Below are positions 8,086 to 16,428 of a stretch of DNA of 64,000 nt, in pieces; position 1 is the stretch's first letter, and every line of letters begins with the position of its first letter. The position numbers and the translations under genes are program-made. Source of the stretch: Natronorubrum halalkaliphilum (GTDB taxonomy: Archaea; Halobacteriota; Halobacteria; Halobacteriales; Natrialbaceae); the NCBI RefSeq assembly GCF_009834785.1, contig NZ_WUYX01000038.1, positions 161,513 to 225,512 of the forward strand. Direction: 5' to 3'. The notes below the pieces were generated by a model. The model was not told the origin of the DNA, searched no databases, and saw only the letters and a list, made by a program, of their open reading frames with translations.

Positions 8086-10311
8086 ATGAACGTGAACGGC
8101 CAGATGGTGAACGCCATAGCCCAAACTGAGGTTAGCAGAGAGACCTATCTGGGGATCGGCGAGGTCGGGTATGCGATCTTCTATCTTCTCGTCGTTATCA
8201 CTCTCGCCGTCTTCGCTTACGGCGTCTACCAACGGTTCAGCCGGTATGCGAGGGGAGACGACGATCCGTTCGCTCGGCTCGACGATCTGCCGAGTCGGAT
8301 CACCGGCGCAGCGAAGACCGTCATCACCAACGAGAAAAACTTCAACAGGGACCTCTACGGCGGTCTGATGCACTCGTTTATTCTCTGGGGATTCCTGACG
8401 CTGCTCATTGCGACCACGATCATCGGCTTCGAACAGTACACGACGGAACTGCTGTTCGGCATCGTGTTCTGGGAGGGCGACTTCTATCTCTCCTACCAGT
8501 TCATGGTCGACGCGATGGGGCTGCTGTTCGTCGTCGGGATCGGAATGGCCCTCTACCGACGCTACTGGGTTCAGAACCACCGGCTCTGGGGCCGCCACAC
8601 CTCTAACGAGGACGATATCTTCATCTGGACGCTGTTCGGCCTCGGCGTGGGCGGCTTCCTCCTCGAGGGGGCTCGGATCTACATCACCGGCATGCCCGAA
8701 CACGAAATCGTCAGCTTCGTCGGCTACGGGCTGGCGATGGCGTTCGACGCGATCAACCTGCCGACGACCGGCGCGGCGATGGCGGGCGGCGCCGACTATT
8801 CCGCGTTCGCCCACCTCGGCTTCAACGCCGAGACGCTCCACTGGCTGGTCTGGTGGAAACACTCGCTGCTCGCGCTCTTTTTCATCGCCTGGATCCCCTA
8901 CGCCAAGCCGTTCCACATGATCTCCTCGTTCGCGAACGTCGTCACGGCCGACGAGAAGGCCGGAGCACGGCTGCCGAACGTTCCGTCCGATCTGGACGCG
9001 ACGAACGCCGAATCCATCGACGACTTCACCTGGAAGGAGATCCTCGACCAGGACGCCTGTACCAAGTGCGGTCGCTGTTCCTCCGTCTGTCCGGCGAAAG
9101 CCTCCGATCGGCCGCTCGACCCGCGGAACGTTATCCTCGACCTCAAGAAGTACCGTGAGGAACTCGACGCCGGCGGCGAGGAGAAGCCGATCATCGCCGA
9201 CGGCGGCACGAGCGTCATCAACACGGAGACGATGGAGTCCTGTATGGCCTGTATGGCCTGTATGGACGCCTGTCCGGTCGAGATCGAGCACCTCCAGTCG
9301 TTCACCCGGCTCCAGCGCCAGATGACCGATCAGGGCGACATCTCCTCGTCCATGCAGGACGTCTTCCAGAACGTCATGCAGAACGGCAACACGTTCGGTG
9401 ACAGTCCCAGAAACCGCGGCGACTGGGCCGACGAACTCGACTACGAGATCGCCGACGCCCGTGAGGAGGAAGTCGACTACCTCTGGTACGTCGGCGACTT
9501 CCCGAGCTACGACGAGCGGAACAAGAAGGTCGCTCGCTCGCTGGCGACGATCCTCAAAGCGGCCGACGTGAGCTTCGGCATCCTCTTCGACGACGAAAAG
9601 TACGACGGCAACGACATCCGTCGCGTCGGCGAGGAGTTCCTCTACGTCGAACTCGCCGGCCACCACGTCGAGACGTGGGAGGACTGCGAGTTCGACAAAA
9701 TCGTCTGTACGGACCCACACTCCTACAACACGTTCGAAAACGAGTATCCGGAGGTCGACTTCGAGGAGTTCGCGGACGACCCGATGATGCCCTTCGACTA
9801 CGAAGACCAGTGGAACGCAGACGGCGAGATCGACGTGCTTCACTGGACCCAGGCTGTCGAGGAGTTAGTCAACGACGGCAAACTCGACCTCTCGGGAACC
9901 GAACTCGATTACACGGTCACCTACCACGATCCGTGTCACCTCGGCCGGTACAACGACGAGTACGAGGCCCCGCGTGAACTCATCCGCGCCACCGGCTGTA
10001 CGCTCGACGAAATGCCGCGCAACCGCGACAACTCCTTCTGTTGTGGCGGCGGCGGTGGCGGCCTCTGGATGGACTTCGAAGAGGAACCGAAGCCGAGCGA
10101 GGAGCGGATTCGAGAGGCGCTCGAGGACACCGACGCCGGCGCTGGCGTCGAGAAGTTCGTCGTCGCCTGTCCGATGTGCATGACGATGTACGAGGACGGC
10201 CGCAAGACCGGCGGCTACGAGGACGAGATCGAAATCGTCGACGTCGCCGAACTGATCGTCGAGGCAATCGGCGCGGAAGAAGAGGCCAAGATCGAAGCCG
10301 CGGCCGACTGA
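8086..10311 (+). CDS. Membrane-bound heterodisulfide reductase-like Fe-S oxidoreductase
   Basis: A 741-residue redox protein. The N-terminal third has about five transmembrane helices (first at about 20-43), resembling the NarI/HdrE cytochrome b-type anchor. Around residues 325-340 is a first ferredoxin-type cluster motif (CTKCGRCSSVCP), followed by a second (CMACMACMDACP). The C-terminal half carries CCG domains: CHLGRYND and CCGGGGGG, plus a late CPMC. This is the HdrD/GlpC-like arrangement fused to its own membrane anchor and probably passes electrons between a soluble donor and the quinone pool. The physiological donor is unknown. I chose the ATG at 8086; an upstream alternative (8047) adds 13 poorly conserved residues. 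Confidence 0.88.
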   Translation: MNVNGQMVNAIAQTEVSRETYLGIGEVGYAIFYLLVVITLAVFAYGVYQRFSRYARGDDDPFARLDDLPSRITGAAKTVITNEKNFNRDLYGGLMHSFILWGFLTLLIATTIIGFEQYTTELLFGIVFWEGDFYLSYQFMVDAMGLLFVVGIGMALYRRYWVQNHRLWGRHTSNEDDIFIWTLFGLGVGGFLLEGARIYITGMPEHEIVSFVGYGLAMAFDAINLPTTGAAMAGGADYSAFAHLGFNAETLHWLVWWKHSLLALFFIAWIPYAKPFHMISSFANVVTADEKAGARLPNVPSDLDATNAESIDDFTWKEILDQDACTKCGRCSSVCPAKASDRPLDPRNVILDLKKYREELDAGGEEKPIIADGGTSVINTETMESCMACMACMDACPVEIEHLQSFTRLQRQMTDQGDISSSMQDVFQNVMQNGNTFGDSPRNRGDWADELDYEIADAREEEVDYLWYVGDFPSYDERNKKVARSLATILKAADVSFGILFDDEKYDGNDIRRVGEEFLYVELAGHHVETWEDCEFDKIVCTDPHSYNTFENEYPEVDFEEFADDPMMPFDYEDQWNADGEIDVLHWTQAVEELVNDGKLDLSGTELDYTVTYHDPCHLGRYNDEYEAPRELIRATGCTLDEMPRNRDNSFCCGGGGGGLWMDFEEEPKPSEERIREALEDTDAGAGVEKFVVACPMCMTMYEDGRKTGGYEDEIEIVDVAELIVEAIGAEEEAKIEAAAD

Positions 10312-10645
10312 CGAAACGCGTCTTCGGCGGGTCTGTCTTCGAGTTGCGTGAGAGAACGCGACGCTACGACAACTCAGGTTCGGGAGTGTGAGACAGCGAA
10401 ACCGAACTCAAGCGACGCAAGATCGATTCGTTCAACGAATCCGTCACAGTCGTCGTCGAACACTCGTACCGGAGAACGCCGTCGATGTCTTTGGACGTTG
10501 GACTCGTACGGTTCAGTGACCATCCGCTCGAGTAGTTTCTGTTCTATCACCTTCTTGCCAGTCTCGAGTCGGGTTTCGACCCGTAATTCCTCGAGACGGG
10601 ACTTCGTTTGATCGGTGACGAAGAAAAAGAAAACGGGCGGAGCAA
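10312..10645 (-). other. Intergenic region with possible remnant of a membrane protein gene
   Basis: About 335 bp lie between two convergent genes. On the minus strand one frame stays open from inside the amidotransferase gene to a TGA at 10374-10376. It reads as a hydrophobic stretch (GLFGLIAPPVFFFFV) followed by a charged segment (TKSRLEELRVETRLETGKK). Third positions are GC-rich as in real genes, but I find no upstream ATG. It may be the 3' end of a decayed gene or chance. Confidence 0.25.
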
Positions 10646-11383
10646 TCAGTCCGAACAGCCCAGCGAGGCCGATACGTCGCCGCTTGTCTCGGCGGTGACC
10701 TCGACCGCCTGCAGTTCTTCGACGAACTCGAGGAAGTTATCGAAGACCAACTTCGCCTCGCAGGCTCGCCGGTAGTTCGCGTCGGTGATCTCGCCGAGGA
10801 TCGAGTCGAGGCGCTCGTCGGAGAGTTCCTTCCGATGGACGAGTTCGCGGGCAGTCTTCATATCGTACTCGGGATGGAACTGCACGCCGAAGACCCGGTC
10901 CTTGCGGAAGCCGTGGTTGGAGTAGCGGTTCTCGGCGAGGGGATCGGCCCCGGGCGGGAGTTCCGAGACCTCGTCGGAGTGGCTGGTAAAGGCGGTGAAC
11001 TGTTCGCCGATACCGTCGAACAGTCGCGAGTCGCCGTGGTGTTCGATATCGCTGTAGCCGACCTCGTAGGCACCCATATCCTCGACGGTGCCGCCGAGGA
11101 CGTCCGCGAGCAGTTGGTGGCCCCAACAGACGCCCAGGAACGGCATCCCGTGATCGATCGCGTCTGCGACCCACGCTTTCGTGGGCACCATCCAGTCTTC
11201 GTCCCAGTAGACCGACGATCGTGACCCAGTGACGACCGCGCCGTCGTAGTCGAAGTCGTCGGGCACCTCGCCCGCGGTGGCGTCGAATTCGGAGAGGGAG
11301 GCGTCGAGTTCGCGTCGGAAGTTTCGTGTCGTGTTCTCGTCCCGGTGAGCCGCGTTCAGGACGGCAATACGGACCTGACTCAT
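10646..11383 (-). CDS. Class I glutamine amidotransferase
   Basis: A 245-residue stand-alone class I (triad) glutamine amidotransferase, similar to the GuaA-type GATase domain. The nucleophile Cys86 sits in LGVCWGHQLL, and the triad is completed by His170 and Glu172 in FGVQFHPEYD. The oxyanion region (VVTGSRSSVYWDED) is present. The synthetase partner is not fused or adjacent, so the acceptor of the ammonia is unknown. Haloarchaea also have GMP synthase split into GuaAa and GuaAb, but the extra C-terminal helix and the divergent N-terminus here suggest the general GATase-like family. I chose the ATG at 11383 (MSQVRIAVLN); the frame extends to 11443 without support. Confidence 0.85.
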   Translation of the reverse strand: MSQVRIAVLNAAHRDENTTRNFRRELDASLSEFDATAGEVPDDFDYDGAVVTGSRSSVYWDEDWMVPTKAWVADAIDHGMPFLGVCWGHQLLADVLGGTVEDMGAYEVGYSDIEHHGDSRLFDGIGEQFTAFTSHSDEVSELPPGADPLAENRYSNHGFRKDRVFGVQFHPEYDMKTARELVHRKELSDERLDSILGEITDANYRRACEAKLVFDNFLEFVEELQAVEVTAETSGDVSASLGCSD

Positions 11384-11513
11384 TGTCCCGTATTGGCTAC
11401 TCCGAAGACATAGGCTTTCCGCCCGGCACCGGCGTTGCCGCAACCGCTCACGGCTAGATATTTGCCGGTCTCGAGTGCTGTGACGGAAATTCGGTTACGT
11501 CGATAATGGTGGA

Positions 11514-12782
11514 TTACCGGGGCAGATACACGCCGTTAGCGGTTCGGGTAAATCGGTCACCGGTATCGAACCAGCCCTCCTCGAACCGGCCGCGATCGTC
11601 CGTATCGGAACACTCCTCGCGCTGAATGTCCGCGGACTCGTCCCAATTTTCGTCGTCGGTTCCGGCAGCGTTTACGTAGCCGTCGGCGACAACCGGTCCC
11701 GACAGTTCGAGTCGGCCTTCGCTCTCGCCCTCGAGGACGGCCCCCTCCTCGTCGATCAGCCGAGCGCGACAGTCGGGAATCGGCCGCCCGACGCCGGGTT
11801 CGTCGGCGGTCCTCTCGCTTGCGTCGACGTCCGTCGCGAACGGCTGACTGAACGCGGTCGGACACTCGAGGCGGCCGGCGGCGCGAGCGACCGGGACGTC
11901 GGCCTCGCGGTACTGCTCGCGAACGTCGTCGCTCATCGGCCCCTCGACGACGGCCCGCTCGAGCGAGTCGACGGTGTCCGAAAACGCCGCTTCGGCGGTC
12001 AGATCCGACAGCGCCTGATTTCGACCCGCGAGAAACGTCGCGTCCGCCGTATCGATGGCGGCCAGCGTATCGCCGGGGTCGAACGCCCTGTCGAGGAGGA
12101 GGGTCGCGCCGACGTACAACGCCGACAGCGCGGTTCGAACGAGCCCGTCGGCCGCGGAAAGCGGCGTCACCAGGGGAACCGTGTCCCGTCCCGACAGCCC
12201 CCACGCGACGGCGCTCGAGATGCAGTTCCACTCGATCGTTCGCGTCGAGTAGCCGACGACCGGACGGCCGTCGTCGCCGTGTACGCAGAGAAGCGGCGCA
12301 TCGGAATCGCGGTCGTGGCCGGAGCCGTCGGGAACCGACTCGCGGTCGGACTCGGCCAGTTCCTCGAGCGTCACCGACCGATCGAACGGAATCGAGCGTA
12401 CGAGGTCGCGCTGGGCGGCTTCCGAAACTACGAGGTCGGGCTCGAGAAGGTCGAACGGGCGTTCGACGGAAACCGGCGTCAGCCAGTGAGAGATCGGCGC
12501 GAGCGTCGCGCCCAGTCGACGGCAGGCGAACAGGACCGCGAGCGAGGCGACCCGGTTTCGGGTGACGAGACAGACGGTGTCGCCGGATTCGACGCCGAGT
12601 GCGGCGAGGTGTTCAGCGGTTCGGTCCGCCATCCCCGCGAGTTCCGCGTAGGAGACGCGGTTCTCGTGGATCGTCTCCGCGGGGGCGTACAACCGCTCTT
12701 CGGAGACGTCGACAACCGCCGTCCGATCCGGGAAACGGTCGGCCCGACGAGCCAGCGAGAGAGTCACGACTCCGAGTTCCAC
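11514..12782 (-). CDS. AMP-binding (acyl-CoA synthetase-like) protein, short and degenerate
   Basis: A 422-residue protein related to the ANL (acyl-CoA synthetase) superfamily. The N-terminal domain is recognisable: FPDRTAVV, VSYAELAGMADRTAEHL, GDTVCLVTRNR. Near the end, GWFDTGD is present. The phosphate-binding loop, normally a Ser/Thr/Gly-rich TSGTTG-PK, reads HGDDGRPVVGYSTR here. The sequence stops just after the GD motif, so the roughly 100-residue C-terminal lid with the catalytic lysine is absent; family members are about 500-550 residues. It is therefore unlikely to be a normal acyl-CoA ligase. It begins with GTG. The next gene downstream in the same orientation is the amidotransferase; upstream lies a hydrolase that also lacks its nucleophile. 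Confidence 0.7.
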   Translation of the reverse strand: MELGVVTLSLARRADRFPDRTAVVDVSEERLYAPAETIHENRVSYAELAGMADRTAEHLAALGVESGDTVCLVTRNRVASLAVLFACRRLGATLAPISHWLTPVSVERPFDLLEPDLVVSEAAQRDLVRSIPFDRSVTLEELAESDRESVPDGSGHDRDSDAPLLCVHGDDGRPVVGYSTRTIEWNCISSAVAWGLSGRDTVPLVTPLSAADGLVRTALSALYVGATLLLDRAFDPGDTLAAIDTADATFLAGRNQALSDLTAEAAFSDTVDSLERAVVEGPMSDDVREQYREADVPVARAAGRLECPTAFSQPFATDVDASERTADEPGVGRPIPDCRARLIDEEGAVLEGESEGRLELSGPVVADGYVNAAGTDDENWDESADIQREECSDTDDRGRFEEGWFDTGDRFTRTANGVYLPR

Positions 12783-12904
12783 GCTGAAACCCGTAGTAGA
12801 TAGGGGCTCAAGCGCAAGCAGCCGCTTCGGAGAGAACGGAGCAACCCTCGATATCGAAGATCAGTTTCCGAATTTCGTCGGCGTACGCCCTCGGGACGGG
12901 TGCA

Positions 12905-13729
12905 TCAGTCGTCCGCAGCCCAGGACTCGAGAAAGCCCAGAATCCGGTCGTTGACCGTCCGCGAGCGCTCGATCTGGCACAGATGGCCTGCACCCTCGAG
13001 GCCGACGAACTTCCCGCGAGGCAGCCCTCGAGCGAGGGTCTCACCGGCCGAGACCGGGACCAGTTCGTCCGCGCCGCCGTGGAACACCCGCGTAGGTTGA
13101 GTGACGTCGACGAGCCAGTCGTCCGCGTCGAATCCCTCGAGCGCAGCGACCTGCGCCTCCCAACCCTCGCGGGTGGCGTCGCCGTCGGCCCGCCAGTCGG
13201 CGATCCCCTCGCAGACCTCGGGCTGGGCCTCGCGGAACTCGTCGGAAAGGCCCGCAGCGAGCGACTCCCGAAGCGCGTCTCGATCGCCCGGCGGCGCGAA
13301 CAGTGGTTCGATATCGAACGCCTCGCCCCGAGCGGCCGTCCCGAACAGCGTCAGCGTCTCGACTCGGGTGGAGTCTCGCGCGGCCTGCAAAGCGATCGCG
13401 CCGCCGAGGCCGCAGCCGACGAGGTGTGCCTTGCGGATCGAACAGGCTTCGAGGACGGCCTCGAGATCGTCAGCGAGGGTCTCGAGGGCGTACGGTCCTG
13501 CCGGCGCGTCCGAGCGGCCGGTGCCGCGGAGGTCCCAGACGACGACCTCGCGGGGGCCGGCCAGCGCGGCGTGTTGCCAGCCCCACGACCAGCCACCGAG
13601 ACCGGCTTCGGAGACGAAGACGACGGGGGCGCGATCGTCCCCGATTTCGGTTTCAGCTTTGGTTTCGGTCTCGCCCTCACCCTCGCGGTCGTAGTACAGC
13701 GAGACGTCCCCGTTCGACGCAGTTGGCAT
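12905..13729 (-). CDS. Alpha/beta hydrolase-fold protein lacking the serine nucleophile
   Basis: A 274-residue alpha/beta hydrolase-fold protein. The HG-type oxyanion region is replaced by SEAGLGGWSWGW (about 40-51). The nucleophile elbow, normally G-x-S-x-G, reads G105-C-G-L-G109, so residue 107 is Gly instead of Ser, with Cys106 next to it. The candidate acid Asp220 (FHGGADELVPV) and His249 (GAGHLC) are retained. The DNA supports this reading directly. Either the protein is a non-catalytic member, uses Cys106, or the base is a local mutation. A Glu/Thr-rich insertion follows residue 15. I chose the ATG at 13729; the upstream frame is Arg-rich non-coding sequence. MenH- or pimeloyl-esterase-like roles cannot be separated by eye. 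Confidence 0.8.
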   Translation of the reverse strand: MPTASNGDVSLYYDREGEGETETKAETEIGDDRAPVVFVSEAGLGGWSWGWQHAALAGPREVVVWDLRGTGRSDAPAGPYALETLADDLEAVLEACSIRKAHLVGCGLGGAIALQAARDSTRVETLTLFGTAARGEAFDIEPLFAPPGDRDALRESLAAGLSDEFREAQPEVCEGIADWRADGDATREGWEAQVAALEGFDADDWLVDVTQPTRVFHGGADELVPVSAGETLARGLPRGKFVGLEGAGHLCQIERSRTVNDRILGFLESWAADD

Positions 13730-13808
13730 ACGGGAACTGACCGGCCGAGCAAGGCGATAGTTTCGGTTCGGAACGACCGGGCGACCGCAGCGCGCGGTGG
13801 CTCGAGCG

Positions 13809-15158
13809 TTAGCCCGACAGAAATACGCCTGCTGCCGTCGCGAGCGTCTCACTCGCCGTCAGCACCTCGTCCCACTCGATCGACTCCTCGGGGAAGTGCG
13901 CCTGCTGGATATCCCCCGGACCGAACAGCACCGTCGGAATGCCCGCGCGTACGTAGTGTCGGCTGTCCGCGCCGTAGGTCGCGCCGCGAGGCTCGGTCGC
14001 CGTCAGCCCGTTCGAGAGCATCGCCTCCTGTACCGCCCGAACCACCGGTTCGTCCGCGTCGATCTCGGCGGGTTCGAACTGGATCGAGAACCGTTCGAAT
14101 TCGGGTGGGTTCGAGTCGAAGAAGGGGTCGTCGGCGACGACGTCCGAGAGTTGCCGCTCGAACTCCCGCTCGACCGCCTCGACCGTTTCGCCCGGCGCGA
14201 CCCCGATCCGAAGCTCCGCGGTGAGTTCGTCGGGAACCGACGACGCCCAGTTCCCTGCCTCCACCCGGCCGACGCAGACGGGCCACGGGATCGGAAACTC
14301 CTCGTAGAGCGGATGGCTTACCCGCTCGCCGCGTTCGGTCTCGAGGTCCTCGAACGCCCGACGGATCCGCTCGAACGCGGGCAGGACCGACTCGCCGTGC
14401 CAGCGCGTCGCCGCGTGGGCGGACCGGCCCTCGAGACGGAGCCGTTTCATCAGACTCCCCTCCGTCGCGACCACTGGTCGACACTGGGTGGGTTCGGCGA
14501 TGATCGCCACGTCTCGCGAGAACGGATACGGGTTCTCGAGGGCCGCGGCCGCCGCCCCGATGCCGCCTTCCTCCTCGCCGACGACGCTCTCGACGACGAG
14601 TCGGCCGTCGAGGTCGAGGTCGAGGTCGATGGCGGTGTCGGTATCGATGTCAGTATCGCTATCCGTACCGCTGTCCTCGTGGTCGTCGACCATCGATTCG
14701 AGATGGCGTGCCGCGAACACGCAAGCCGCCACTCCGCACTTCATATCCGTCGCGCCGCGAGCCGTAAGCGTCGTCCCCGGCGCGCTATCGCCATCGCCAT
14801 CGGACCACCGCGGTTCGAACGGCTCACCCTCCCAGCCGTTCCCCGCCGGAACGACATCGATGTGTCCGTTCAACACCAGCGTCTTTCCCGCGTCGGGATC
14901 GCCGAACTCGAGGACGCCGCCCACGCTCGGTCGGGTTGCGGTCTCGATGTCGTCCGGGTTGTCGGGAAACGACGGGTGCTCGGCGAGCGCCTCGGGATCG
15001 GCCTCCCACCGATAGGTCTCGAAGCCCCACTCCTCGAGCGCGTCGGCGACCCATCGCTGGGCCGCCGCCTCGTCGTCGTTTCCGGCGGTCGTCTCGAATT
15101 GACACAGTTCGTCGGCGAACGACCGGAGTTCGTCGTCCCACGCCGTCGCGAAGTCCAT
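13809..15158 (-). CDS. M20 family metallopeptidase / deacylase (ArgE-DapE-like)
   Basis: A 449-residue zinc amidohydrolase of the M20 family, complete. Metal ligands and catalytic residues are visible: LVLNGHIDVVPAG (first His and Asp), RGATDMKCG (bridging Asp), VVGEEEGGIGA (catalytic Glu pair), IIAEPT, and the final His of QQAHFPEE. The small dimerisation domain lies at about 245-360 (GRSAHAATRW). An Asp/Thr-rich insertion of about 25 residues (around 185-210) precedes the Glu motif and is a haloadaptive or low-complexity loop. It may act on acetylornithine, succinyl-diaminopimelate or an N-acyl amino acid; the sequence does not settle which. The ATG at 15158 is used; the frame upstream is not protein-like. 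Confidence 0.88.
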   Translation of the reverse strand: MDFATAWDDELRSFADELCQFETTAGNDDEAAAQRWVADALEEWGFETYRWEADPEALAEHPSFPDNPDDIETATRPSVGGVLEFGDPDAGKTLVLNGHIDVVPAGNGWEGEPFEPRWSDGDGDSAPGTTLTARGATDMKCGVAACVFAARHLESMVDDHEDSGTDSDTDIDTDTAIDLDLDLDGRLVVESVVGEEEGGIGAAAAALENPYPFSRDVAIIAEPTQCRPVVATEGSLMKRLRLEGRSAHAATRWHGESVLPAFERIRRAFEDLETERGERVSHPLYEEFPIPWPVCVGRVEAGNWASSVPDELTAELRIGVAPGETVEAVEREFERQLSDVVADDPFFDSNPPEFERFSIQFEPAEIDADEPVVRAVQEAMLSNGLTATEPRGATYGADSRHYVRAGIPTVLFGPGDIQQAHFPEESIEWDEVLTASETLATAAGVFLSG

Positions 15159-15300
15159 AGCGAAGGCAGAACTGGAACTATCAAAGCTACACGGGTTTGA
15201 CCGACGAGAGACCGCGGCATCGATTCGGTCTCGACCGACGGAGAAAACGGAGTGGAAACCCACAGCACGGCAGTTCGGCCGGAAAAGAGTCGGATGCAGA

Positions 15301-15772
15301 TCAGGCCGATGATGTCGACGATCCTCTGTTCGCCCACCATCGTTTCACGAACGGTCCGAAGATGAGGGCGATGATGATGATCGACAGCACGAACGAGAGC
15401 CAGCGACCGTATTCGAGCGGGTTAATGAAGATCATGTACGACCCGTCGGAAAGCTGGAGTGACGTGTAGAGATTCTCTTCGGCGATATCTCCGAGCACGA
15501 CGCCGAGAACGAAGGCGATCACCGAGTAGTTGTACCGGACCATGTAGAACCCGATCACACCGAAGACGATGACCGTCAGAATGTCGATCGGATTGATCCG
15601 GAGCGCGTACGTCCCGAGGAACGAGAGGACGACGACCATTGGAATGATGTAATCCGTATCGATCTTCGACAAGTAGCCAAGCTGAGTCACCATCGTCAGC
15701 CCGAAGACGAGAATAATAACGTTTCCGACCAGCAATGCCAGCAACATCGTGTACGTTAACTGGAGTTCGCCC
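15301..15772 (-). pseudogene. C-terminal remnant of a TctA-type tricarboxylate transporter permease
   Basis: The minus strand encodes about 155 residues matching the C-terminal quarter of TctA permeases of the tripartite tricarboxylate transporter family: GNVIILVFGL, then IIPMVVVLSFLGTYAL, VIVFGVIGFYMVRY, and FVLGVVLGDIAEENL, ending in a last helix and a short tail. Family proteins are about 500 residues, so roughly 350 N-terminal residues are missing. Upstream the reading frame runs into a peptidase fragment encoded on the other strand. No TctB or TctC genes are nearby. The remnant has no start codon of its own and is almost certainly non-functional. Confidence 0.8.
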
Positions 15773-16282
15773 GAAGACCCCTCGCTCGAGGGCCACGTGA
15801 CCAACATCAACATCGGCGTCGTCGAGGGCGGCGATTGGCCCGCCTCGGTTCCGGCGGAGATGACGATGAAGGGACGCGTCGGCTGGCCACCGGGCGAGAG
15901 CCGTGCCGACGTGCGCGAGGCGATCGAAGGCGCGATCGAAGCGGCCGCAAGCGAAGACGAATGGCTCGCCGAGAACCCGCCGACTGTCGAGTGGACCGGC
16001 TGGAACGCGGCGCCCCACGAGGTGGCCCGCAACGCCGACATCGTCGAGATCGTCAAAGGCAACGCCGAGTCGATCATCGGCGAAGAGGGGACGTTCGTCG
16101 GCGGCAACGCCGCGCTCGACGAGCGATTCTACCAGCGCTACTACGACGTTCCCGTCGTTACGGCCGGTCCCTACGGCCCGAACCTCCACGGCGTCGACGA
16201 GTATACGACCGTCACGTCGCTGCTCGAGACCGCACGGACGATCGCAACCTCGGCGATCGATTACTGCGGCATCGCCGAGTAA
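15773..16282 (+). pseudogene. C-terminal remnant of an M20 peptidase
   Basis: About 170 residues correspond to the second half of an M20 metallopeptidase: the lid domain strand NINIGVVEGGDWPASVPAE, PPGESRADVREAIEGAIE, then the C-terminal catalytic part FVGGNAALDERFYQRYYDVPVVTAGPYG and the terminal His region LHGVDEYTTV. The N-terminal metal-binding half is missing. It meets the TctA remnant, which is transcribed the other way, within about 30 bp. It is a different subfamily from the intact M20 gene at 13809-15158, so it is not a simple duplicate. An in-frame GTG at 15749 exists, but the first residues do not look native. Confidence 0.75.
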
Positions 16283-16334
16283 GGACTGTCGGGTTGGCGT
16301 CTGTCGGCCGGCAAAAAGCGGTCGACCTCGGCTC

Positions 16335-16416
16335 ATACGGATTACTGTAACTATGTACCGCCGATCACCAGGAACGGGGTCGGTGATCGGCGGTAATTGA
16401 CTACAGTAAACCGTAT
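16335..16416 (+). repeat. Dispersed 82-bp palindromic element, copy 2
   Basis: Same orientation as copy 1, with a perfect 13-bp inner inverted repeat and the same ATACGG/CCGTAT ends. It lies between the M20 remnant and the 3' end of alaS, right beside the pseudogene scar. Identity with copy 1 is very high by eye (a handful of substitutions). Confidence 0.85.
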
Positions 16417-16428
16417 CAGTGCCGCCGT

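Noticed and set aside
15749..16282. M20 fragment as an intact 177-residue gene starting at GTG 15749
   Set aside because: The first residues do not fit the family and the metal-binding half is missing, so it is treated as a remnant.
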